Positions 27,133 through 36,551 of a DNA stretch of 64,000 nt are shown one piece after another; the first letter of the stretch is position 1, and each line of letters starts with the position of its first letter. This DNA comes from Azophilus sp965200465 (GTDB taxonomy: Bacteria; Pseudomonadota; Gammaproteobacteria; Pseudomonadales; Azotimanducaceae), in the NCBI GenBank assembly GCA_965200465.1, contig OZ241358.1, positions 2,728,001 through 2,792,000 on the forward strand. Reading direction: 5' to 3'. The notes beneath the pieces are model-generated. The model was given only the letters and a program-made list of their open reading frames with translations, ran no database searches and was not told where the DNA came from. The position numbers and the translations under genes are program-made.

Positions 27133-28625
27133 TGGCCGAAGCCACGGCCGATGTTCGCATGGGCGAGGTTGGCGTCTCGGCGGTCGCTGCCGAAGCAACG
27201 CCGTTGAGCGCGGCGCAGCAGCTCGCGCTCAAGTACTTCCTGGTCGCCATGGTGCTGTTTCTGGCGCAGATGGTGTTCGGCCTGCTCGCCGGCCTGCAGT
27301 TCCTCATGCCGGACTTCCTGCACGGCGTGCTGGACTTCAACGTCAACCGCATGGTGCACATCAACGCCATGATCGTCTGGATGCTGTACGGCTTCATCGG
27401 CGCCATCTACTGGTTGGTGGAGGACGAAGCCGGCGTACCGCTGGTGGGCATCCGCTTGGCGCAGGCCACGTTTTGGGTGCTCACAAGCGCCGTTGCGGCC
27501 GTTGTCGTGGTGTTCCTGGTCGTGCAGACCGGGCCGGGCGAGATGCGCAGCATCTGGCTCATCAACGAAGGGCGCGAGTACATCGAGGCGCCCCGCTGGG
27601 CGGACATCGGCATCGTCCTGTGCATGGCGGCGTTCTTCTACAACGTCGCCGCCACCTTTATGAAGGGACGCTGGAGCGGCATCTCCGGCACGCTGGTGCT
27701 GGACCTCATCGCGCTGGCCGGGCTGTACTTCGCCGGCATGTTCTACACCACCAACCTCTCCGTGGATCAGTATTGGTGGTGGTGGGTGGTCCACCTGTGG
27801 GTGGAGGCCACCTGGGAGGTGCTGGTGGGCTGCATCATGGCCTGGGGCCTGATGAAGACCTTGGGCGTGCGCCGCAAGATCGTCACCACTTGGCTGTACA
27901 TCGAGGTGGCGCTGATGTTCGGCTCCGGCATCCTCGGCCTTGGCCACCACTACTTCTGGATCGGCACGCCGGAGTACTGGCTGGGCATCGGCGGCTTCTT
28001 CTCCGCCCTAGAACCCATCCCGCTGGTGGCGATGGTGGTGCATGCCGTTTACGACGCCGGCCGCCACGGCTTCCAGAGCAACAACCACCCGGCCCTGGCT
28101 TGGCTGATCGCCCACGCCTTCGGCAACTTCTTGGGCGCCGGCGTGTGGGGCTTCATCCAAACCCTGCCGCAGATCAACATCTACACCCACGGCACCCAGT
28201 GGTCGGCCTCCCACGGCCACTTGGCCTTCTTCGGCGCCTACGCCACCATCGTGGTCGCCTTCGTCTATCTGGCCTTGCAGCGCTGGCGTGGCGACGTGTG
28301 GATGTCCAGCGGCTTGGCCGACCGCGGCTGGAAGTGGAAGTGGGCGCTCGCTCTGCTGAACGTCGGGGCACTGGGCATGACCGTCGCGCTCCTGATCGCC
28401 GGCTACGAGCAGTCGTTCACCGAACGCGCCATCGGCGGCTCCACCTGGCAGGCGTACTTCAACGGGCAGACGACGATGTGGTTCGTGCAGGCCATGTACT
28501 GGCGCATGATCTTCGGCGTACTGATGACCGTTGGCCTGCTCCTGTTGCTGTGGGACTTCCTCACCATCGGCCGCGGCGAGACGCGCCCGGCGAAACTGGT
28601 GGCCGGCGACCCGGACGCTCCATGA
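27132..28625 (+). CDS. norB: cytochrome-c-dependent nitric oxide reductase catalytic subunit
   Basis: A 497-residue NorB with about 12 membrane helices. All key residues of cNOR are present: heme ligands H76, H361 and H363, FeB ligands H221, H272 and H273, and glutamates E225, E229 and E294. The segments HLWVEATWE and GLGHHYFWIG are typical of cNOR. The enzyme reduces two NO to N2O in the inner membrane. The neighbours are NorC and a small cytochrome, so this is the cytochrome-fed form, not the quinol-fused qNOR. I see no norD, norQ or norE here; these may be elsewhere. Confidence 0.96.
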   Translation: MAEATADVRMGEVGVSAVAAEATPLSAAQQLALKYFLVAMVLFLAQMVFGLLAGLQFLMPDFLHGVLDFNVNRMVHINAMIVWMLYGFIGAIYWLVEDEAGVPLVGIRLAQATFWVLTSAVAAVVVVFLVVQTGPGEMRSIWLINEGREYIEAPRWADIGIVLCMAAFFYNVAATFMKGRWSGISGTLVLDLIALAGLYFAGMFYTTNLSVDQYWWWWVVHLWVEATWEVLVGCIMAWGLMKTLGVRRKIVTTWLYIEVALMFGSGILGLGHHYFWIGTPEYWLGIGGFFSALEPIPLVAMVVHAVYDAGRHGFQSNNHPALAWLIAHAFGNFLGAGVWGFIQTLPQINIYTHGTQWSASHGHLAFFGAYATIVVAFVYLALQRWRGDVWMSSGLADRGWKWKWALALLNVGALGMTVALLIAGYEQSFTERAIGGSTWQAYFNGQTTMWFVQAMYWRMIFGVLMTVGLLLLLWDFLTIGRGETRPAKLVAGDPDAP

Positions 28626-28954
28626 AGGCGTGGAACGGCTGGACATTGCCCGCGCTCGTACTTGGCGCGGCGCTGTTGGCATGGCCCCCCGCAGCCATCG
28701 CGGCCGGCGATGCCCAAGCCGGCGCCGCCAAGGCGGCCCTGTGTACTGCCTGCCACGGCCAGAACGGCATCAGCAGCAATCCGCTGTGGCCAAGTCTGGC
28801 CGGACAGCAAGAGTCCTACCTGTCCAAGCAGATCGCCGCATTCCGCGACGGCGAACGCACGGACGTGTCGATGCAGCCGTTCGTCGCCAACCTAACGGAC
28901 CAGGACATCGAGGATCTGGCGGCGCATTACGCATCCCTCTCGCCCTGCCCTTGA
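28622..28954 (+). CDS. periplasmic class I cytochrome c
   Basis: A 110-residue precursor with signal peptide (cleavage after WPPAAIA is likely) and one heme site CTACH with the following GQNGIS. The axial methionine is in SMQPF. It resembles c4/c553-type electron carriers. It overlaps the norB stop by 4 nt (ATGA). It is probably the electron donor to NorC. The following 130 nt before the NYN gene are noncoding. Confidence 0.88.
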   Translation: MKAWNGWTLPALVLGAALLAWPPAAIAAGDAQAGAAKAALCTACHGQNGISSNPLWPSLAGQQESYLSKQIAAFRDGERTDVSMQPFVANLTDQDIEDLAAHYASLSPCP

Positions 28955-29087
28955 GCGGCGGCTCTCAAAGCGTCGGCCCAATGGCCGGTTGACGCGGATG
29001 CAGGCCGCCAATACGCTACGATGGTTGAGGGTCCCCCAAGCCTAGGAGCGAAAGCTGGGCGGCAGGCCACCTTTTCGAGAGACGATC

Positions 29088-29702
29088 ATGGACAGCGTAT
29101 TCATCTACTGGGACAACTCCAACATCTTCATTGGTGCGCAATACGTGGCTATGGAGCGGGAAGGCCAGGGTGCCCGCTCGTGCGTGCGCATCCACTTCGG
29201 CCATTTGCTGGAGCTCGCACGGGCAGGGCGGACCATCGAGCATGCGACCGCAGTCGGCTCGGTGCCGCCGGAGCTCCGACACGTCTGGAATCGCTTGGAA
29301 AACGAAGGCGTCACCGTGCAGTTATTCGAACGCGGCTCGTTGCATGGTCGGGAGCAAGGCGTCGACCAGGCCCTGCAAACGGCAATGCTCCGCGATGGGT
29401 TTGACTACAACGGCAACCCCGGAACCGCAGTCATGCTCACCGGCGATGGCGCCGGATTCGACGACGGCGTTGGCTTCCATGCGGACCTGGAGCGGATGAG
29501 GCAGCGCGGTTGGCGCGTCGAAGTGCTATCGTGGCGGCATGGCTGCAACCGGCGGATGCGCGAGTGGGCGGAGACCAACGGCACGTTCGTCACCTTGGAC
29601 GACTTCTACGAGAGCGTCACCTTTCTTGAAGTGCCTGCCGCTGGTCAACCGGCGGCAGAGCCACGCCACGCCGTTCCCGTCGACTTGCACAGGCGCAACT
29701 AA
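29088..29702 (+). CDS. NYN domain protein (LabA/DUF88-like, PIN-fold nuclease family)
   Basis: A 204-residue protein with the NYN domain. The acidic residues expected at the PIN-like metal site are D9 in YWDNSNIF, D93 in GVDQALQ and D120 in LTGDGAGF. Proteins of this group are predicted RNases; the target is unknown. Its C-terminal 25 residues are disordered. It is a single gene after the nor operon. Confidence 0.82.
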   Translation: MDSVFIYWDNSNIFIGAQYVAMEREGQGARSCVRIHFGHLLELARAGRTIEHATAVGSVPPELRHVWNRLENEGVTVQLFERGSLHGREQGVDQALQTAMLRDGFDYNGNPGTAVMLTGDGAGFDDGVGFHADLERMRQRGWRVEVLSWRHGCNRRMREWAETNGTFVTLDDFYESVTFLEVPAAGQPAAEPRHAVPVDLHRRN

Positions 29703-30034
29703 ACCCAGCCGTGTCTCGGCGCCAAGTTTCTGCTTGAGCACCTCCGCGAACATCGTGCTGCGGTGCGGTCCAGCGTGTGTGAACTGCTCAAGGAAAAGAG
29801 GCAAAATGAATGCACCAACAACTCAGCATCCGCATTCTGCTTGCCTAGGAACTCGTTGAGCTCGAAGGTTTCCACGTCAACCTCGAACATCGCCACGGGT
29901 CGTTGCCACGCTGCACTAGGTAGAAGTCCAACTCGCGCCGGCGCAGCTAGTCATGCAGGCCGCCGCCATTGTTCTTGGCGCAGTTGTCAAGCCTGCGGCC
30001 GGCCTTGGCAAGCCGCTCGACTGCGTGCAGTCGT
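29703..30034. other. 332 nt without a supported gene
   Basis: Several short open frames exist but none carries a recognisable domain. The stretch looks like eroded DNA leading into the ATPase remnant. I see no repeat or terminator. Confidence 0.4.
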
Positions 30035-30322
30035 TCATGGAACGCGCCATCGGTCCGCCCCTTGGAGCGCCGATTCCGGCGCGTGTTCCAACACATAGGC
30101 GGTCAGTGAAGGAATGCCGACGCTCCAGAGCACGGGGGGCAGCTGATTCGGGGGAAGCCACATGTAGCTGAGGCGGTTCAATCCCTCGCAAGCGGCGAAC
30201 CGATCGGCAGCATCTTCAATGCCAGCGGCTAAGAGGGCGCTGTCGATATCCTGGTTGGAGGCCGTGGCGTCCATGGCGCCCTGGAAGAGAGGCGAAGCCG
30301 TGGGCAAGCCGATAAAGACCAA
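30035..30322 (-). pseudogene. 3' remnant of the AAA ATPase gene (copy A)
   Basis: The frame matches the last 70 residues of the intact ATPase at 42513-43649: DATASNQDIDSALLAAGIED aligns with DAAASDQDVDAALAASGIDD, and GIPSLTAYVLEHA with GIPSLMTHVLKQA. The rest of the gene, including the ATP site, is absent. The match is more diverged than that of copy B, so this is an older event. Confidence 0.75.
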
Positions 30323-30581
30323 AGGCGGCTATGCGAACGTCCTAGTGCGTTGGCGGGGGTATGAACATCAATTGCCCATGCACCGCGTGGTTATGAGCGA
30401 GGAAATGGGAAGGCCGCTACGCACGTTTGAGTTAGTCCACCACAAAAACGGCATCCGTTGGGATAACAGGCCAGACAACCTAGAGCTTTGCGCCCATTTT
30501 CAGCCCCCAGGCCAAAGGGCGGCAGACTTGCTTGCCCATGCCGAAGCGCTAATCAAGCTGTACCGATGGGAAATAGGCTAG
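30219..30581 (+). pseudogene. HNH endonuclease, N-terminus replaced at a junction
   Basis: From about 30303 the frame encodes an almost full HNH_3 domain: GGYANVLV, MHRVVMSEEMGRPL, then VHHKNGIRWDNRPDNLEL with the His/Asn/His set, and the usual tail QPPGQRAADLL. This is the phage-type HNH homing endonuclease layout. The first 28 codons are antisense to the ATPase remnant and do not look native, so the gene is probably fused to foreign sequence at about 30300. It may still be translated from ATG 30219. Confidence 0.6.
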
Positions 30582-30757
30582 CCTGCTCGCTAGAAAGCCG
30601 GAATCCACCCTTAGGCATTGCCAAGCCGTGAATCTTCGCCGTGTGGCCACACAGGGCGCAGAATCGCCATGTTTGGCTAGGCAATGGCGGACAAAGGTAC
30701 TGTCCGCGAACAAGCCGTTCCGTTAAGCGCAGAGCGGTACGCTTTTTTTCTGACAGG

Positions 30758-30780
30758 AATTATAACGCGCCGTTATAATT
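30758..30780. repeat. perfect 10-bp-arm palindrome
   Basis: Arms AATTATAACG and CGTTATAATT are separated by CGC. It lies 56 nt beyond the 3' end of the glycosyltransferase gene and is preceded on the plus strand by a T7 run. It could be an operator or a transcription-end hairpin; the T run is on the wrong side for a classical minus-strand terminator. The rest of 30582-30835 is noncoding. Confidence 0.5.
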
Positions 30781-30835
30781 ACGGCTTCGGTTGGCGCATT
30801 GGCGCATGGGCTAGACCACTATGCGCATCCGGTTG

Positions 30836-32506
30836 TCACACTGGCGAAGAGGCGGCTTGCCGGGCTTCCCAGGCTTCGGCCAAGGTTTCCCACGGGGATT
30901 TTCCTTCGGGGGCATTCCACAGGATGGGTTCGCCCGACCGGCAGCTTGAAGACTTCACCGCAACGATGGTGTTGTTGTACACCTTTCGGGCAAACACCGT
31001 GTCACTTTCATTTTGGACGTTTGCGCTTGCTTCGCGGAGCCTGTGTCCGCAAAGAACGCGGAAATCCGCATCTTCCTTGACTTCTATTATCCGTTCGCGA
31101 TCCTCTTTTGGAAGAGTATGCCAAGCCTTGTTGATGTGGCCTTCGCCAAGCACCTTGAAGGTTGTGTGGGGATAGCGTTGAAGTAGATGCACCAGCCCCT
31201 CCCGGCAGCTATCATATCTTGGGTCCATTTCATATTGAGTGCGGAGATGCTCCGGCGTTTGTCGATCCACCAAAAAGTTGAAGTAAGACGTTTGATGAGG
31301 ATGCAAGAGAACCATATCCACGGCCGTTGTCGCCATGCCCATGCCCACTAGGAAATAGCCTCCCGCCTTCCAAGGGCCGGGGAGTTTATGCGTGATCCAA
31401 TGCAAGCCTGTCAAGGCTAGCATGAGCATAGGGGCGTAGAGAAAGTACAGATGCCGCCAATTGTCGTACATCATTGCATTTATAAGGATAACCGCAGCGA
31501 TGGGCATTGTTGAGCAGGCAACCAATAAAACACCGAAGCGGAGATCAGTATTTTGCAACGCTCGCAGAGGTCGGATTAAGCTGTGTGCGCAAGTCACGGC
31601 GGCGCCGACGGCCATTAGCAGCAAGGTTGCCGGTGGCGTGGTTATGGCTATCCAAGTGGGGACGTAGTGCGGCGGCACTTGGATAGCCATAACCATGTCG
31701 CCTTGGAACATTTGGGAGAAATTGTATGCGGGGTGACGGGGGAGTGTTTGCAATAGGGACGTGAACGGGGCGAGCGGGTCTATCCAAGTGTAGGGGGAAA
31801 CGGCGTAATAAACGCATACGCTGGACGCTATGAAAACGCAGACAGTGGCCGCTACATGAGCCATCCCCTTACCATCGCGCCTTGACGCGGGCAGCAGATC
31901 CAGCGCCCGCATTGCCAGGATCGCAGGGAAAAGCATGATCCCCATAACTCGAAGGTTGACCAGAATGCCAACGCCTACGCCGAGAATTAGGAACGCTCCC
32001 AAGGTGTCTTTCTTGAAACCCCTGTGGGTCAAGTAGAGGCAGATCATGAACATGCTGACAAAGGGCGTGTCTTTGCTGTTGGAAAACGAAATAACGTATA
32101 GCCGCGGAAACAGCAAAAACAGCAGCAGGGCCATGAACGCCAGCAGGCGATTGTTGAACAGGCGGTAAGTCAGCAGCGAACAACATAGGGCGGCAGCCAA
32201 AAAGAGCAAGTGCGTCACTAGATGGCGGCTAAGAATGATATCGCGTGAATGATCCGAGCCATAAGCGTATTCGGCCAACAGAAGCAGAAACTCGAAGGTC
32301 ATGCCGTAGAATCGTAGAACCCCTTCCGGGAGTGAATGTGTTTCAGGCGCGACCATGAAATAAAGGTTTTGGAAGGCAAGCATTCTCTGCCCGCCCGCAT
32401 CAGCATCCGCGCCGTAGTCGTCCATGATTGCAACGCCAACCACTAGGGCGGCGGCGCATCCCAATAATGCTTGAACCGAACAAGGTAGGCTGACCTTATT
32501 CAGCAA
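30836..32506 (-). CDS. membrane glycosyltransferase, GT-C fold (GT39-like)
   Basis: A protein of about 556 residues with about 11 membrane segments and a soluble C-terminal domain. The first periplasmic loop follows ALVVGVAIMDDYGADADAG, the usual place of the catalytic acidic residues in lipid-sugar-using GT-C enzymes (DD pair). I start it at the TTG at 32506, because AGGAGA lies 6 nt upstream; the longer TTG frame at 32551 has no such site. It probably moves a sugar from a polyprenyl carrier to a glycan or protein outside the membrane. GC content is low compared with its neighbours, and no other glycan gene is adjacent, so it looks acquired. Confidence 0.65.
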   Translation of the reverse strand: MLNKVSLPCSVQALLGCAAALVVGVAIMDDYGADADAGGQRMLAFQNLYFMVAPETHSLPEGVLRFYGMTFEFLLLLAEYAYGSDHSRDIILSRHLVTHLLFLAAALCCSLLTYRLFNNRLLAFMALLLFLLFPRLYVISFSNSKDTPFVSMFMICLYLTHRGFKKDTLGAFLILGVGVGILVNLRVMGIMLFPAILAMRALDLLPASRRDGKGMAHVAATVCVFIASSVCVYYAVSPYTWIDPLAPFTSLLQTLPRHPAYNFSQMFQGDMVMAIQVPPHYVPTWIAITTPPATLLLMAVGAAVTCAHSLIRPLRALQNTDLRFGVLLVACSTMPIAAVILINAMMYDNWRHLYFLYAPMLMLALTGLHWITHKLPGPWKAGGYFLVGMGMATTAVDMVLLHPHQTSYFNFLVDRQTPEHLRTQYEMDPRYDSCREGLVHLLQRYPHTTFKVLGEGHINKAWHTLPKEDRERIIEVKEDADFRVLCGHRLREASANVQNESDTVFARKVYNNTIVAVKSSSCRSGEPILWNAPEGKSPWETLAEAWEARQAASSPV

Positions 32507-33254
32507 GACAGTTCTCCTATCTGGATGGCGGGCCGCCTTGGTAATGCTCAATCACAGTCTGGACACACGCGCCGAGGCGCAATGACAAGCCCGCAGCATC
32601 CGGTATTGGGACACGCCGACCATGCGCCTTGGCGCAACGCCTCGGCGACGCGCCGGCATCTAGCCGTGTAGCCATCTTCGGTTCCGCCCGCGGCCGCCCT
32701 GTCAATCGGCATGGCCACGTCGCGTAGCAGGTTGTCTGCCGCCGCCATTGCGTTGCCATGTGCCCTACGCAGTGCTATGCGGGCTACTTCAACATCCGCA
32801 CTGATTCGGCCACGTCCGCCGCGGCGCAAGGCATTGGCGGATTGACCGCTTCCCCGTAGCGCATGGCGCATCCTGCCGCGTGTTTGGTGGGTTGTCAATA
32901 CAATGTACAACAATCTGTAAATTTTTTCGCACCCTGTTTTGGTGAAAGTACCCACAAAGCAACCTAAAATCGGGCAAAATGGCTACAGCCCGCATGTTTA
33001 CTGGCTTTGAGTTAGTTCGCCCCGTCCGCCTGCGGGCCGAGTGAGCTTTATCTGGGGATTGGGGAAGAACTTTCATCGCTGGCCACGCAACGCACGGATG
33101 TGCGCACCTTTGAGTACACACGCACGTTTGCTGCGCAGCGGTGCAGCGGGCTGGCGAGACGATCAACGCGCCTCGGGTGATCGGACGAAAGTTCGCCGCC
33201 ACACGCTTGGCGTGGGAAGTGTTAATGTGGGCAAAACCGTCCTGAGGCAACTGT
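32507..33254. other. about 750 nt without a supported gene
   Basis: Open frames here (for example 32548-32955 minus) show no recognisable domain, and the composition changes sharply at about 32880-32960, where an AT-rich patch occurs. A promoter for fixL is likely close to 33240. I find no FNR-type TTGAT-ATCAA box. Confidence 0.4.
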
Positions 33255-34382
33255 TTGGGCAAGCAACAGCGCTCCGCCGCCAGCGAGGTGCGGGCGATCA
33301 TGGATTCGGCGGTGGATGCCATCGTCACGGCGGACGAGCGAGGTGTGATCCGCTCCTTCAACCCCGCCGCCGAGCGATTGTTCGGCTTCTCAAGGCAAGA
33401 GGCGACTGGCCAGCCGATCAGCTTGCTGATGCCGGAGCCCGACCGATCTCGCCACCAGCAGTACATCGAGCGCTATCTGGCAACTCGGGACGCCCACATC
33501 ATCGGCATCGGGCGCGAAGTGGAGGCGCAGCGCAAGGATGGTTCCCGGGTGCCGGTCCATCTGGCGGTGAGCGAGTTCCAAGTGGATGGTGAGCGGCGCT
33601 TCGCCGGCGTTCTCCACGACATCTCCGCAGACCTTGAAGTGCGCGAACTGCGCGAACGGCTGGCGCAGGCACAGGGGGTGAGCGCCCTCGCGGAAACAAC
33701 CGCCACTCTGGCCCACGAGCTCAACCAGCCGCTTGCCGCCATCGCCACCTACGCGCAAGCCGCCCGCCTTCAGGCGACTGGCGACGATGCGGAGAAACTG
33801 CTCGCCACGCTGGACAAAGTAGTGGAGCAGTCGCTGCGCGCGGGGAGCGTGGTCAAGCGCGTTCAGCGTTTGGTGAAGAGCTTCGCCAGCGACTCGGAAG
33901 GCTTCCAAGAGGCCGACATCCATGCGCTGCTGACCGGCGTCGTGGCGCTGGCCCAAACGGACGCCCGACGCCAAGGGGTCCGCTTGGTGTTCGAGCGCGG
34001 CGCAGCCCTGCCTGCCGTCCGCTGCGACCCGGTGCAGATTCAGCAGGTGGTACTCAATCTGCTTCGCAACGCCACCGATGCCGTTGCCGCAGTCGGCTGC
34101 TCATACGGGGATGTGGTTCGCATCCACGCTTGCGCCGCCGACGGGGCCGTGCGCGTCTGCGTCGAGGACAGCGGCGGTGGCGTGGCGGCGGAGTTGGGGG
34201 AGACGGTGTTCGAGCCGTTCCACACCAACAAGCCGGATGGCATGGGCCTAGGCCTCGCCATCTGCGGCACCATCATCGCCAAGCACGGCGGCAGCCTAGG
34301 CTTCCGCAACAACGCGCCGCGCCCGGGCGCCACCTTCCATTTCAGCCTGCCCGTGATGGACGGCGTGCCCGATGACGCATGA
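33255..34382 (+). CDS. fixL: FixL-type heme-PAS sensor histidine kinase
   Basis: A 375-residue soluble kinase. Residues 10-125 form a PAS domain of the FixL type. H67 (RHQQYIERY) and R87 (HIIGIGRE) sit 20 residues apart, the same spacing as the heme-binding His200 and oxygen-sensing Arg220 of Bradyrhizobium FixL. HisKA follows with H154 in TLAHELNQPL, then HATPase with VLNLLRNATDA, VEDSGGGV and GMGLGLAI. The TTG start has GAGG 8 nt upstream. It overlaps fixJ by 11 nt. It likely senses O2 or NO. Confidence 0.88.
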   Translation: MGKQQRSAASEVRAIMDSAVDAIVTADERGVIRSFNPAAERLFGFSRQEATGQPISLLMPEPDRSRHQQYIERYLATRDAHIIGIGREVEAQRKDGSRVPVHLAVSEFQVDGERRFAGVLHDISADLEVRELRERLAQAQGVSALAETTATLAHELNQPLAAIATYAQAARLQATGDDAEKLLATLDKVVEQSLRAGSVVKRVQRLVKSFASDSEGFQEADIHALLTGVVALAQTDARRQGVRLVFERGAALPAVRCDPVQIQQVVLNLLRNATDAVAAVGCSYGDVVRIHACAADGAVRVCVEDSGGGVAAELGETVFEPFHTNKPDGMGLGLAICGTIIAKHGGSLGFRNNAPRPGATFHFSLPVMDGVPDDA

Positions 34383-35016
34383 AGACCCGCCAACCGTTTT
34401 CGTGGTAGATGACGACGCCGCGCTGCGGGATGCGCTGGCCACGCTGCTTCAGGCCGAAGGCTGGGCTTGCGAGACTTGCCCGGACGCCTCGGCGTTTTTC
34501 GCCCGGCTCGCCGATTGGCCGCCGGCCGCCTGCGGCTGCGTCGTGTTGGATGTGCGCATGCCCGGCGCGAGCGGATTCGATGTGCAGGAGCAGCTCAACG
34601 CCCGCCGCATCGACCTGCCCGTTGTCTTCATAACAGGCTACGGCGATGTGCCCGCCGCGGTGCGCGCCATGAAGGGCGGCGCCGTCGATTTCCTCACCAA
34701 GCCGTTCGATGTTCAAGCACTGGTGCAACGCATCCGCGCCGCCCTGCATGAAAGCGCCGACCGGCGGGCGGCACGGTGCGAACTGGAGGCGATTCGCAGC
34801 CGTGTGGCAACTCTGTCACCGCGCGAGCGTCAAGTGTTCGAGCGCGTCGCCGCCGGCCAAGCCAACAAGAGCGTGGCGCTCGACTTAGGCATCAGCGAGA
34901 GAACGGTGGAAATCCACCGCCGCCATGTGATGCAGAAGATGGCGGTGCGCAACCTCCCCGACTTGGTGCGCTCAAAGTTGGCGCTCGATGCGGCTGCGCC
35001 CAAGTTCGGGGCCTGA
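34372..35016 (+). CDS. fixJ: FixJ-type response regulator
   Basis: A 214-residue response regulator. The receiver has D60 as phosphoacceptor (VVLDVRMPG), the acidic pair in VVDDDAAL and K110 in FLTKPFD. The LuxR-type helix-turn-helix is at about residues 140-205 (LSPRERQVFERVAAGQANKSVA, ISERTVEIHRRHVMQKM). It is the partner of the overlapping FixL. Its targets cannot be seen here; the nor operon 5.7 kb upstream is a candidate. Confidence 0.92.
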   Translation: MTHEDPPTVFVVDDDAALRDALATLLQAEGWACETCPDASAFFARLADWPPAACGCVVLDVRMPGASGFDVQEQLNARRIDLPVVFITGYGDVPAAVRAMKGGAVDFLTKPFDVQALVQRIRAALHESADRRAARCELEAIRSRVATLSPRERQVFERVAAGQANKSVALDLGISERTVEIHRRHVMQKMAVRNLPDLVRSKLALDAAAPKFGA

Positions 35017-35102
35017 ATGAGCCGTCAATCGAAACTCGGCTGCGGCCGGTCGCGGCGATTCCGCACGGCAAGAAACGCATCGAGCACATCGCCGGCGGCC
35101 CG

Positions 35103-35503
35103 TTAGGAGGCGGCCTGTTTCAGCACATGGGTCATCAGCGACGGGATGCCGGAATGCCAGCGGAACAGCGCTTGCTGGTAGGGCGGCCGCCAGACGTAGC
35201 CCAAGCGATTGAGCGCTTCCCGCTTGGCGTACCGTTCGCCGGCGTCGTTGATGCCGGATGCCGCTGCCACAGCGCGGTGCCCCAAAGCTGAATGAAGTAC
35301 GGATAGCGCTGGCTTTGCGCCGCCACATGGGCGAGCGCGTTGGCGTCGATGTCCACGCCATGCGCATTCAGGGGCTCGACGAGGGCTTGCTTGGCGGCCT
35401 TTTCGCTAGGCCGTTCAATGCCGAGCCCGCCTTCGCCCAGGCGCGACCAGAACGAGGCGTTCATGACGTCCAAGTGCGTCGGGCGATTCCACATCGTGCA
35501 CAT
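35103..35503 (-). pseudogene. 3' remnant of the AAA ATPase gene (copy B), internally deleted
   Basis: One frame (about 35270-35490) encodes NASFWSRLGEGGLGIERPSEK through YPYFIQLWGTALWQRH, nearly identical to residues in the middle of the intact ATPase at 42513. Then about 75 codons are missing and the frame shifts to GINDAGERYAKREALNRLGY through SLMTHVLKQAAS. The N-terminal third with the ATP site is absent. Close identity to the intact copy points to a recent duplication. Confidence 0.85.
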
Positions 35504-35561
35504 CAGCGAATGTACCGCGACGCATCGAGCCGCCGGCTATGCCCACCCGGCCTACTTGCGC

Positions 35562-36551
35562 TTAACGCCGCGGTCCAAGAAACCGATCTCCGTCGTAATG
35601 AACCAAGTGGTCTGGCTGGTCAGCCATCCATACCTCAGTTTCCCAAGCGATGGCGCTCATGTGCTTGCGGAACTCCGCCGCATCGGGGAAGGCCGTAACG
35701 AATACCAACCCAACTCGGGTGTCTTCGACTAGCTTCGTCAGTTCGTTCAAGCGCATTTCGGTGACGGGGCCGTGCGAAGTGACGGCCTCGACGAAAAGCA
35801 GCCACTCCCGTTGCTTGTCGTGGAGGATCAGGTCCGGCAGCTTGTCATGTGCAGTGATTACGATGCCCACTTGGGCCAAGCCCTCTTCGTCCATCCAGAG
35901 CTCTTTGTCCTCTGTGTCGCCAAGGTACAGCAGGTGCGCACCAGGAACGAAACGGGGGACAAATTCTTCCACCACGGCCTTTTGGACTTCGTTGTGCCTA
36001 CCCGGCGAGAGCAGAAGTTCGCGCCCTTCCGGTAGCTGCACCAGCACACGATGGCGCGCTTCGTCTCGGCTGCGCCTGCCCAAGTGCCGCGCTCGCTGTT
36101 GCCGAAAACGCGCCGAGGCTTCTTCCCAAGCTTCGCTGTCGAAGGCCCTGATCGCACTGAGTGCCGCTGAACTCACTGCATAGTGCGCATTCGGGCTGTT
36201 GGTGGGCAAATCCTGTTCGAAGGGGTTGAAATCGGCAATTCCTCCGTCCACGAGTTGATGCAAAACCTAGCGGCGAAATGTCTCCCGGGTGTTTGGCGCA
36301 TAGTCGGCACCGTGGTGATCGCGCAGAAAGTCCATGACGCCCTTGGTCACGGTGCATCGTGTACGAGTTGCATGCGACCAAGGCGAGTTGGGCCCGAGCC
36401 GGCATAGGGCAAGCAATGTGAGCCCGGCCATGCGATTGTGTTGCGGCGGCGCCATGCCCAGTTCCTTGAGAACTTCCTGCGCCTCTTCAACGCTTGCCAA
36501 GAGTTGTCTGCCCCTCTGTCTGTGGCGCGGCGATTGCCATGACTGCGTCAT
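35562..36551 (-). pseudogene. BsuBI/PstI-type restriction endonuclease interrupted by one in-frame amber codon
   Basis: The N-terminal 94 codons contain VEEAQEVLKELGMAPPQHN and YAPNTRETFRR, the DNA-binding part of BsuBI/PstI endonucleases. A TAG follows at 36267-36269, and the same frame continues HQLVDGGIADFNPFEQDLP and the catalytic domain LYLGDTEDKELWMDEEGL, KLPDLILHDKQREWLLFVEAVTSHGPV. There is no frameshift; CAG to TAG (Gln to stop) is the simplest explanation. The C-terminal part alone could start at the TTG at 36263. PstI-family enzymes cut CTGCAG. The gene overlaps the methyltransferase by 65 nt. Confidence 0.85.

Noticed and set aside
27129..28682. Minus-strand frames opposite norB
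   Set aside because: NorB has all catalytic residues; the mirror frames are His/Ala-rich noise.
32548..33466. Minus-strand frames before fixL
   Set aside because: No domain, odd composition and overlap with the fixL start region; not supported as genes.
36267..36269. TAG read as an amino acid in this organism
   Set aside because: TAG ends other clear genes, for example at 26538-26540, so general recoding is unlikely.
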